From Chitinimonas arctica (GTDB lineage Bacteria; Pseudomonadota; Gammaproteobacteria; Burkholderiales; Chitinimonadaceae), in the NCBI RefSeq assembly GCF_007431345.1, contig NZ_CP041730.1, forward strand, positions 1,116,001 to 1,180,000: a stretch of DNA of 64,000 bases, read 5' to 3'. Position numbers and translations under genes: made by a program. The notes under the pieces were generated by a model. That model worked only from the letters and a program-made list of their open reading frames with translations, was not told the DNA's origin and did no database searches. Positions within the stretch are counted from its first letter, which is position 1, and the number at the start of each line of letters is the position of its first letter. Shown here piece by piece: positions 6,870 through 14,051 of the stretch.

Positions 6870-7727
6870 TTATGCGGCAGCGGCCGCTATGCGATCACGC
6901 CAGCGGTCCCAGACGGGCGTGGGGCCGGACGGCATATCGGGCAGCGCGCCCGGTTCGCGGGCGCCTTCGCCGGTGGCGTGGTAATCGGTACCGACCGAGG
7001 CCAGCAGTCCATTGGTTTCGGCGAGCTTGGCAAAGCGCAGGTAGTCGTCAGGGTGGTGGCTGCCGGATACCACTTCGATACCCTCCCCGCCCGCGGCCTT
7101 GAACTCCTCGATCAATTCGCCCATGGTCTGCTTGCCGAATTCATAACGGCCGGGATGGGCGATGACCGCCACGCCGCCGGCCTCGCGTATCCAGGCGACC
7201 GCGTCTTCCAGGCTGGCCCATTGGTGGGACACATAGCCGGGCTTGCCACGGGCGAGGTATTTCTTGAATACGCCCTGCATATTCTTGGCCTTGCCCAGTT
7301 CGATCAGGTACCGGGCAAAGTGGGCGCGGCCTATCATTTCCGGGTTGTCGGCGAACTTGCGGGCGCCTTCCAGCACACCGGGGATGCCGCGCTTCGCCAA
7401 CTCCGCGTCCATGCGCACGGCGCGTTCGTCGCGGCCCAGCCGTACCGATTTCAGGCCGGCCAGCAGTTTTTCGTCGCGGGGATCGAAGCCCAGACCGATG
7501 ATATGCAGGGTGTGCTTGCGCCAGCTCACCGATATCTCGACCCCCGGCACGAAGCCCATGCCCAGGCGGGCGGCTTCGTCGGCGGCATCGGCCAGGCCGC
7601 GCACGTCGTCATGGTCGGTCAGCGCGAACAGCTGGCAACCGCGCCCGTGGGCACGCGCCACGACTTCGCGCGGTGGCAGCATGCCATCCGAAATATTGGA
7701 ATGCGCGTGTAGATCAACGTAAAGCAT
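6870..7727 (-). CDS. PHP-domain phosphoesterase (RNase AM / YciV type)
   Basis: 285 residues with the four PHP motifs in order: DLHAHSNISDG at the N-terminus, FALTDHDDVRGL, GVEISV, and later VIAHPGRY, SGSHHPDD and GTDYHA, which bind three metal ions. The family includes a 5'-3' nucleotidase/exoribonuclease for short RNAs (YciV/TrpH). The ATG at 7727 follows GGAGGAACACGC; an ATG at 7742 overlaps that ribosome site and is less likely. Its neighbour is a yciO-like gene, a common pairing in proteobacteria. Confidence 0.85.
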   Translation of the reverse strand: MLYVDLHAHSNISDGMLPPREVVARAHGRGCQLFALTDHDDVRGLADAADEAARLGMGFVPGVEISVSWRKHTLHIIGLGFDPRDEKLLAGLKSVRLGRDERAVRMDAELAKRGIPGVLEGARKFADNPEMIGRAHFARYLIELGKAKNMQGVFKKYLARGKPGYVSHQWASLEDAVAWIREAGGVAVIAHPGRYEFGKQTMGELIEEFKAAGGEGIEVVSGSHHPDDYLRFAKLAETNGLLASVGTDYHATGEGAREPGALPDMPSGPTPVWDRWRDRIAAAAA

Positions 7728-7799
7728 GCGTGTTCCTCCCATGCCAGTTTAACAGAGCCGCCGGATCCGCCGGCGTCTCACTCGGCAGGGCGGCAGTGG

Positions 7800-8357
7800 T
7801 CAATCCAGGGCGCGGTAGACCACTTCGAGGATGTCGATTTCCTCCGGGCCGGCCGGGCCGCGCAGCAGCACCGTCTCGCCCTCGCGAGCCTTCAGCAGGC
7901 AGCGTGCCAGCGGCGAAATCCAGCTGATGTGCTGCTTATCCAGGTCCAGTTCGTCCACCCCGACGATGCTGACGGTCTGCTCCTCGCCATTGCCGCGCAA
8001 CACCGTGACCGTGGCGCTGAAAAACACCTGGTCGGTGGCTTCGCGGGTGGCCGGATCGACCACTTCGGCGTTTTCCATGCGCTTGGTCAGAAAGCGGATG
8101 CGACGATCGATTTCGCGCAGGCGCTTTTTGCCATAGATATAGTCGCCGTTTTCCGAACGGTCGCCATTGCCGGCCGCCCAGTTGATCATCTGGGTCAGGG
8201 CGGGCCGTTCCTTGCTGACCAGTTCATGCAGCTCGGCGCGCATGCGCTCCCAGCCGCCAGGGGTCATGTAATTCTTGGTCGATGCGGGCAGCCGCTGCTC
8301 GGGCGGAAGAAAATCGTCTTCATCGCCGTCGTCTTCCTTGGTGAATGCCTTGTTCAT
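7800..8357 (-). CDS. greB: Transcription elongation factor GreB
   Basis: 185 residues. After a short acidic N-terminal extension (MNKAFTKEDDGDEDDF) comes the GreA/GreB coiled coil with the catalytic tip AGNGDRSENGDYIYGKKRLRE, containing the two acidic residues (D and E in GDRSENGD) that reach the RNA polymerase active site to stimulate cleavage of backtracked transcripts. The spacing and the YIYGKKRLREIDRR stretch mark GreB rather than GreA. The C-terminal FKBP-like domain ends EEIDILEVVYRALD. The ATG at 8357 is picked because the long upstream extension in frame has no homology to the family. Confidence 0.9.
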   Translation of the reverse strand: MNKAFTKEDDGDEDDFLPPEQRLPASTKNYMTPGGWERMRAELHELVSKERPALTQMINWAAGNGDRSENGDYIYGKKRLREIDRRIRFLTKRMENAEVVDPATREATDQVFFSATVTVLRGNGEEQTVSIVGVDELDLDKQHISWISPLARCLLKAREGETVLLRGPAGPEEIDILEVVYRALD

Positions 8358-8564
8358 ATGCTGTGCAAGCCGGGCCAAGCCCGACGACCTTTTAGAAGAG
8401 GTTGCAAGGAAAAAGGCGCGGCGCTCTTCCGCCAATGCGGATGCCGGGCATACCCTTGCTAGACGGCAAATCAGGAAAAAAATTCCAGGAAATTCGACCC
8501 ACGCCGTCATGGCGCGGTTCGAACCAGCACTCAGGGGCGACCCTAGGCCGCCCCGCCCCACCGT

Positions 8565-10067
8565 TCAGCGGGTAGGTACCCGGCCGGTCAGGCTAAGGCC
8601 GGCCCATTTCAGCACCGACAAGACTTCCGGTTCGTCCAGTTCGTAGTACTGGCCACGCTTGAGGCGCGAGGGCATGGCCAACATGCCGAAGCGGACCCGC
8701 ATCAGGCGCGATACCGTCAGTTCGAAATGTTCGAACATACGGCGAACTTCGCGGTTGCGGCCTTCCTTGAGGATGACGCGATACCAATGGTTGCTACCTT
8801 CGCCGCCCTGGTCTTCCAGCATCTCGAAGCGTGCTTCGCCGTCTTCCAGCGTGACGCCGGTGACCAGCTCCTTCTTCTGCTCGTCGGTCAACTGGCCCAG
8901 CACCCGCACCGCGTACTCGCGCTGCACTTCAAAGCTGGGGTGCATCAGCCGGTTGGCCAGGTCGCCCGAGGTGGTGAAGATCAGCAGGCCGGAGGTATTG
9001 AAGTCCAGCCGGCCCACGGCGATCCAGGCCGAGCTTTGCACCTTGGGCAGGCGCTCGAACACGGTGGTGCGGCCTTCCGGGTCGTCGCGGCTGACGATTT
9101 CGCCTTCCTGCTTGTGGTACATCACGATACGCGGCAGCCGGTCCGGCCATTTGATCTGGATGGGCTTGCCGTCCACCAGCACGCGATTGCCCATGGCGAC
9201 CCGTGCGCCGGGCTTGGCGACCTGGCCGTCGATGCTGACGCGGCCGGCCGCGACCCATTCGTCGCAGTCGCGACGCGAGCCGACGCCGGACAAGGCCAGC
9301 GCCTTCTGGATACGCAGATCGCCGACATAATGGGCTTCGACGCGCTTTTCACGCAGCTCAAGCGCCTGTCTTTCGTGTTTTTCGTTGCCGTGGCGCACCA
9401 GCATCTTCTTGGCTGGTTCCACCGGCAAATCGGCCACCACGATGGGGGCTTTGCGGGTATTGCGGCGCAGTTCGCGGCGGGCGGCTTCGTCGCCACGGTC
9501 GATCTGCTGGTTTTCTATGCTGCCGAAACCCTGGCCGCGCAGCTTGCGCTGGGCGTCCGCACCCGTGCGGGTGGTCGCGGCGCCGCGTGGCGCTTGCGCA
9601 TCGGCGCTACGGCCACGGCCGCCTTCCGCGCCGGGCCGGCCGGTGCCGCCGGCACGGGGTGTCCGGGTACCGGCCGGTGCGCCGGGATAAGCGTCGCGGC
9701 CTTGGCCTTCGACCGGACGCCCGCGTCCACCGCGCGCGCCTTCGACTGGCGGGCGGCGGCCGTCCGCCACGACTGCGCCACGGGGGCCGCGCGGGACGTC
9801 GGTGCGGGTGCCGTCGGCCCGGTCGCTGCTGCGCGGCACCGGGTTGCCACGGCGGGTATCTTCGGCGAAATGACGCTTGTCGCGGCCGGCGGCCGAGCCG
9901 GCGGGTGCTGCGCGATTGCCGTCTGCTTCTTCCTTGCGGCCGCTCTGGCTGCGGCGATTATCGCCCGCGCGGCCTTGGCCAGCTTCGCCCTGGGGGGGAC
10001 GCGCGCGCTCACCGCGAGGGGTGAACGGGGCGGCGGATTTCGGGGCGGGTTTGCGTGGCGGGGCCAT
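8565..10067 (-). CDS. rluB: 23S rRNA pseudouridine synthase RluB-like, with long disordered N-terminus
   Basis: 500 residues. Residues 1-245 are a low-complexity Arg/Gly/Ala/Pro-rich extension. Then follow an S4 RNA-binding domain (LRIQKALALSGVGSRRDCDEW) and the RsuA/RluB catalytic domain with VGRLDFNTSGLLIFTTSGD, whose Asp is the nucleophile, and KEGRNREVRRMFEHF. RluB isomerises U2605 in 23S rRNA (E. coli numbering). The ATG at 10067 has GGAG 7 nt upstream. The basic extension is longer than in enteric RluB but is common in betaproteobacteria and may tether the enzyme to RNA. Confidence 0.88.
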   Translation of the reverse strand: MAPPRKPAPKSAAPFTPRGERARPPQGEAGQGRAGDNRRSQSGRKEEADGNRAAPAGSAAGRDKRHFAEDTRRGNPVPRSSDRADGTRTDVPRGPRGAVVADGRRPPVEGARGGRGRPVEGQGRDAYPGAPAGTRTPRAGGTGRPGAEGGRGRSADAQAPRGAATTRTGADAQRKLRGQGFGSIENQQIDRGDEAARRELRRNTRKAPIVVADLPVEPAKKMLVRHGNEKHERQALELREKRVEAHYVGDLRIQKALALSGVGSRRDCDEWVAAGRVSIDGQVAKPGARVAMGNRVLVDGKPIQIKWPDRLPRIVMYHKQEGEIVSRDDPEGRTTVFERLPKVQSSAWIAVGRLDFNTSGLLIFTTSGDLANRLMHPSFEVQREYAVRVLGQLTDEQKKELVTGVTLEDGEARFEMLEDQGGEGSNHWYRVILKEGRNREVRRMFEHFELTVSRLMRVRFGMLAMPSRLKRGQYYELDEPEVLSVLKWAGLSLTGRVPTR

Positions 10068-10092
10068 GTTGGTACTCCAATACATAAATAAT

Positions 10093-10119
10093 GAACGGCG
10101 GTGGAAAGCACCGCCGTTC
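10093..10119. terminator. Hairpin between the MocR gene and rluB
   Basis: GAACGGCGGTG (10093-10103) pairs perfectly with CACCGCCGTTC (10109-10119) around a 5-base loop. It sits after the stop of the MocR-type gene and just ahead of rluB, both on the minus strand. The T-tract in that direction is short and broken (ATTATTTATG), so it may be a weak terminator or a processing signal. Confidence 0.5.
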
Positions 10120-10136
10120 GTGATGTGACGGGCGCA

Positions 10137-11567
10137 TTATAGCGCGCGCGCGGGCACTCCCGCCGCGACTCGTGCCAACCAATCCCAAACCCGCTCGTCT
10201 TCCATGTGCGCCACATTGAAGCGAAGCCATGGCGTGGGACCGCCCTGGGGGCAGAAAAGTACCCCGGGCGCCTGCATCAAACCTTCCTGCAGGGCGCTCT
10301 GGGCCAGCGGCGCCGTGTCTTCCAGGCCAGGCAGGCGGGCGTGGCAGAACATGCCGCCGGAGGGTTGCGCCCACAGCACGAAGCCCAGCGCTTCCAAACG
10401 CGGCAGGACGGTATCGGCGGTTTGTTTCAGGCGGCTTTTCACGCGCTCCATATGTTTGCGGTAGGCGCCTTCGGTCAGCATGGCGTGGATCACCCGTTCG
10501 GCCGCTTCCGAGCTGGATAGGCCGGTGAGCAGCTTGAGATCGCACAGATCCTGCGCACGCTTGGGGTCGGCGGCGATAAAGCCCACCCGCAGGTTGGCCG
10601 ACAGCGTCTTGGAAAAGCTGCCGATATAGATCACCCGTTCCAGCTGGTCCAAAGCTGCCAGCCGTTCGCCCGGGCCGGTCTGGAAATCGCTGTAGATATC
10701 GTCTTCGACGATGGTCAGGTCGTACTTTTCGGCCAACTGCAGGATGCGGAAGGCGGTGGCGCGGTTCAGGCTGGTGCCGGTGGGGTTGTGCAGCACGCTG
10801 TTGGTGATGAAAAGCTTGGGCTTATGCTCAGCCAGCAATTGCTCCAGCACCACCACGTCCGGGCCGTTGGCTGTGCGCGGCACGCCATATAGGCGGGCGC
10901 CGTTCAGTTTCTGGTTGGCGAAGACATTGAAGAAACCCGGCTCGTCCACCAGGACCGCATCGCCCTCATCGACAAAATAGCGTGCGATCAGGTCCAGCGC
11001 CTGCATGGCGCCATTGGTCAGCACGATCTGCTCCGGCTCGGCCTCGATTTCCAGCTCCGCCAAGCGTACGGTCAGTTGCTGGCGCAGCGGGCGGTAGCCA
11101 AAGGGCTCGCCATAGGCGGTCAGGCGGGCATTGGGCCGGCGCGTGAGGTCGCGCAGCGCTTTTTCCAGTTCGGCCTGCGGCATCCAATCCGCCGGCAGCC
11201 AACCGCAACCGGGTTTGAGGATGTCGTTATCGGAGGTCAGCGCATCATGCCGCAGCAGCCACAGGCTATCGACACAGCGCCGCAAGGGCGGCGCCCGCCG
11301 GACCGGCGCATGGGCGTGCGCCTCCACCCGGGACGCCACGAAGAAACCCGCGCCGCGCCGCGATTGCACATAGCCGAGCGCGACCAGGCGGTCGTAGGCT
11401 TCCACGACGGTGAATTTGGAAACATGGTACTGGCCGGCAAAGCCGCGGATCGACGGTAGCCGGCTGCCGGCCCGCAGGCTTTTATCGCCGATGCGAGCAA
11501 TAAATTGCTCGACGATCTGCTCGACCAGGGGCTGGGCCAAGGCGTGTTCGACTGTAAAGGGTTGCAT
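10137..11567 (-). CDS. MocR-family transcriptional regulator (GntR HTH + aminotransferase-like)
   Basis: 476 residues. Residues 10-80 form a GntR winged helix (LRAGSRLPSIRGFAGQYHVS, then FTVVEAYDRLVALGYVQSRRGAGFFV). From about residue 115 on there is a class I/II aminotransferase fold with LTAYGEPFGYRPLRQQL, NGAMQALDLIARYFVDEGD, SVLHNPTGTS and YIGSFSKTLSANLRVGFIA, where the Lys of SFSKT would bind pyridoxal phosphate. MocR regulators sense an amino-acid or vitamin B6 related ligand. The gene is divergent from the diguanylate cyclase; repeated TGTCC-like half-sites upstream are candidate operators. The target genes are unknown. Confidence 0.88.
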   Translation of the reverse strand: MQPFTVEHALAQPLVEQIVEQFIARIGDKSLRAGSRLPSIRGFAGQYHVSKFTVVEAYDRLVALGYVQSRRGAGFFVASRVEAHAHAPVRRAPPLRRCVDSLWLLRHDALTSDNDILKPGCGWLPADWMPQAELEKALRDLTRRPNARLTAYGEPFGYRPLRQQLTVRLAELEIEAEPEQIVLTNGAMQALDLIARYFVDEGDAVLVDEPGFFNVFANQKLNGARLYGVPRTANGPDVVVLEQLLAEHKPKLFITNSVLHNPTGTSLNRATAFRILQLAEKYDLTIVEDDIYSDFQTGPGERLAALDQLERVIYIGSFSKTLSANLRVGFIAADPKRAQDLCDLKLLTGLSSSEAAERVIHAMLTEGAYRKHMERVKSRLKQTADTVLPRLEALGFVLWAQPSGGMFCHARLPGLEDTAPLAQSALQEGLMQAPGVLFCPQGGPTPWLRFNVAHMEDERVWDWLARVAAGVPARAL

Positions 11568-11584
11568 AGGGAACGCCGCTCCGA

Positions 11585-11626
11585 CTGTACCGGCCAGAAC
11601 TGTCCGGAATTGTCTGGCGATTGTCC
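11585..11626. promoter_or_regulatory. Candidate MocR operator: phased CTGTCC-like direct repeats
   Basis: Just upstream of the MocR gene start, CTGTAC (11585), CTGTCC (11600), TTGTCT (11610) and TTGTCC (11621) occur with spacings of 15, 10 and 11 bases. The last three lie about one helical turn apart. Phased direct repeats are typical of MocR/GntR binding. The identity of the bound protein is inferred from position. Confidence 0.4.
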
Positions 11627-11782
11627 ACGAGATATGCGCTTTGGGCCAGAACTAATGCTTGCGGCATGACAATCGGTATTGCGGCAGGCGGATCTCCTCT
11701 ACCTCCGCGTTGAGCTTGCACCACAGAAGGCCTACATTGGAAGCACCGCACATCTATATTCCAGACTGGTTGCGATCGCATC

Positions 11783-13363
11783 ATGGGCTTACGCGGCAAA
11801 CTACTGTTCAGCCTGGTCGCCTTGCTGGGCGTGCTTGGATTGGCCAGTACGCTGATTCTGCGCAGCAGCGTACTGGCCAGCTACCAGCAGATCGAACTGG
11901 AAGCCTCGCAAGACGATATGGCCCGCCTGGTGCAGACCCTGGAAGCGGAGTTGTTGCAGTTGAACCAGGTCACCCGCGAGTGGGGCAATTGGACCGAGCT
12001 GTACAATTACCTGGCCAACCGCAATCGCGATTTCCGCAACGAAAACCTAAGCCCGACCAATCTGGCGCTATCCGGCGTGTGGTACCTGGCCATCTACGAC
12101 CTGGCCGGCCATACCGTCGAGGCGCACAGCCTGAATCCCCGCACCAGCCAGCCCGTCGATCTGGGCCAGCTGGCACAAAGCGATAATCCCATCCGGGCCA
12201 TCCTGGGCCAACAGCCGGAAGCCTCGCCCGACAATTGCGGCTTGGCACGGGTCGCACAGGGGCTGCTGATGCTGTGCCGGCTACCGATACTGGATAGCGA
12301 AGGCAAGCTGCCTAGCCGTGGGGTGATCGTGATGGGCCGCTTGCTCGACCCACCGGCCTTGCAGCGTATCGCCAACCAGACCCGCCTGCAGTTCGAGTTA
12401 CTGTCCGCACCGACGCAAACCAAGCCGCCGCCCACGGGGGAGCCGCGCACCTTGTTTTCGCCGCTGGGCTACGGCCCGGTCGGCTATCTGCAGGGCGAGG
12501 ATCGCTACGAATTGCACTGGACCTTGCGCGACTTGGCAGGCCGTCCCTGCGGCGAGCTCCTGCTGCCCTGGCCGCGCAGCATCATGACGCGGGGGCGGGA
12601 AGTGCTGGTGCAGGCGCAGTGGCAACTGACCCTGCTGACCCTGCTGGGCGCCTTCGGCATGTTGCTGGTAATCGACCGGGTGCTGTTGGTCAGGCTGAAG
12701 CGACTGAGCAATGAGCTGGACGATATCCGCGCCGGCCAGGACTGGGCCAAGCGCACCAGCGATAGCTCGGCCGATGAGATAGGCGGCGTGGCGCAACATA
12801 CCAACGAGCTGCTGACGGTGATCGCGGCGCAGATGCTGGAACTGGAGCAGCGCGCCCAGACCGACCCCCTGACCGGCCTGGCCAACCGGCGTGCCTTCGA
12901 TCAACGGCTGCTGCATGAAATCCGCCTGCAACGGCGCAAGGGCCAGCCGCTGGCGCTGGTCATGCTGGATGTGGATTTTTTCAAGCGCTACAACGACGCC
13001 TATGGGCACCAGGCCGGCGATGCCGCCTTGCGCGTGGTGGCGCGCTGCATGAGCGGCCAGGCGAAGCGGCCGGGTGATCTGCCGGTGCGCCTGGGTGGCG
13101 AGGAGTTCGCCATCCTGCTGGCGGATACCAACCTGGCGGCTGCCTGCGATATCGCCGAACGGGTCAGGCTGGCACTGCTGGCGGAGGCGCTGCCGCACAA
13201 GCAATCCGACGTGGCGGAGGTGTTGAGCATCAGCCTGGGGGTGGCGATGCTGCAGTCCGACGACACGCCGGAAAGCCTGTACGCCCGCGCCGACACCGCC
13301 CTCTACGCCGCCAAGCACGCGGGGCGCAACCAGGTGGTGAGCAAGGCGACGGAGACGGATTAG
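11783..13363 (+). CDS. Membrane diguanylate cyclase with CHASE4-like sensor and GGDEF domain
   Basis: 526 residues. A membrane segment at about 7-28, then a periplasmic CHASE4-like sensor (residues 40-270, with REWGNWTELYNYLANRN and YDLAGHTVEAHSLNP), a second membrane segment near 283-303, a HAMP-like linker and a GGDEF domain. The catalytic motif is GGEEF, a permitted variant, and RPGD five residues upstream forms an intact product-inhibition I-site. DPLTGLANRRAFDQRL opens the cyclase domain. It makes cyclic di-GMP in response to a periplasmic cue, likely steering adhesion or biofilm. It is divergent from the MocR gene and convergent with a PEP-CTERM gene. Confidence 0.92.
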   Translation: MGLRGKLLFSLVALLGVLGLASTLILRSSVLASYQQIELEASQDDMARLVQTLEAELLQLNQVTREWGNWTELYNYLANRNRDFRNENLSPTNLALSGVWYLAIYDLAGHTVEAHSLNPRTSQPVDLGQLAQSDNPIRAILGQQPEASPDNCGLARVAQGLLMLCRLPILDSEGKLPSRGVIVMGRLLDPPALQRIANQTRLQFELLSAPTQTKPPPTGEPRTLFSPLGYGPVGYLQGEDRYELHWTLRDLAGRPCGELLLPWPRSIMTRGREVLVQAQWQLTLLTLLGAFGMLLVIDRVLLVRLKRLSNELDDIRAGQDWAKRTSDSSADEIGGVAQHTNELLTVIAAQMLELEQRAQTDPLTGLANRRAFDQRLLHEIRLQRRKGQPLALVMLDVDFFKRYNDAYGHQAGDAALRVVARCMSGQAKRPGDLPVRLGGEEFAILLADTNLAAACDIAERVRLALLAEALPHKQSDVAEVLSISLGVAMLQSDDTPESLYARADTALYAAKHAGRNQVVSKATETD

Positions 13364-13369
13364 GGCGAA

Positions 13370-13993
13370 TCAGCCGCCACGGGCACGGCGTTTGACCGCG
13401 GCCAGCACCATCAAGCCGGCCATCAGCATGGCGGCTGTTTCCGGTTCCGGCACGGCGGTGATGCTGACCGGCGAGCCATGCCCCTGTCCATCGCGGTCAA
13501 AGGTGACGGCTTCGATACGGCCGGCGGGCAGCAATTCGAAGCGCAGCAGATCGCCGTTACCATCGTTCGTCAGCAGGGTGGCGTCGGCGGCCTGATTCCA
13601 AAGCTTGAAGGCAAAGGTATTGCCGCTGCCCAAGGGATTGGTTTGCCAGTCGCCGCTGAAAGTCAGCCGGAAGCCCAGTTGCTGACCGAACTGCCAGGCG
13701 CCGAACACGGCATTGAAGGCTTGGCCATTATCCAGCGCCCAGCCGCCCGCAACCGCCGCAGCGCCGCCATCCAGCTGCACGGGACCGAGCAGGCTGCCGC
13801 CGGACAAGCCCGTGATGCTTGCACCGGCCAGGGGAGAGTCGTTCAGACCGATCAGGCCGAAATCCAGGTGGCCTTGGCTGCCGGCCAGGCTGCTGGTATC
13901 GACACGGATATCGTAGCTGACGCTGGCGCCGGCCGAAGCCAGCAGCGCCAAGGCGGCGAACAGGCCGAATAGGGGTTTGGTCCAGAGTTTCAC
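13370..13993 (-). CDS. PEP-CTERM sorting-domain protein
   Basis: 207 residues. The signal peptide is MKLWTKPLFGLFAALALLASAGAS. The body is a Gly/Ala/Leu-rich beta-sandwich-like domain resembling the NF038129-type PEP-CTERM proteins. The C-terminus has the sorting signal ITAVPEPETAAMLMAGLMVLAAVKRRARGG: a Pro-Glu-Pro motif, a hydrophobic helix and a basic tail. It is recognised by exosortase and anchored or released with exopolysaccharide. No exosortase gene is in the window. Confidence 0.88.
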   Translation of the reverse strand: MKLWTKPLFGLFAALALLASAGASVSYDIRVDTSSLAGSQGHLDFGLIGLNDSPLAGASITGLSGGSLLGPVQLDGGAAAVAGGWALDNGQAFNAVFGAWQFGQQLGFRLTFSGDWQTNPLGSGNTFAFKLWNQAADATLLTNDGNGDLLRFELLPAGRIEAVTFDRDGQGHGSPVSITAVPEPETAAMLMAGLMVLAAVKRRARGG

Positions 13994-14051
13994 TTGCGTA
14001 TTCCTTTTAGGGATTCATACCCCCGGCCGCTTGCACGGCCGGGCGGAGATT

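Noticed and set aside
8727..10091. A 454-codon plus-strand frame opposite rluB
   Set aside because: Ala/Gly/Arg-rich shadow of the GC-rich rluB extension; no domain.
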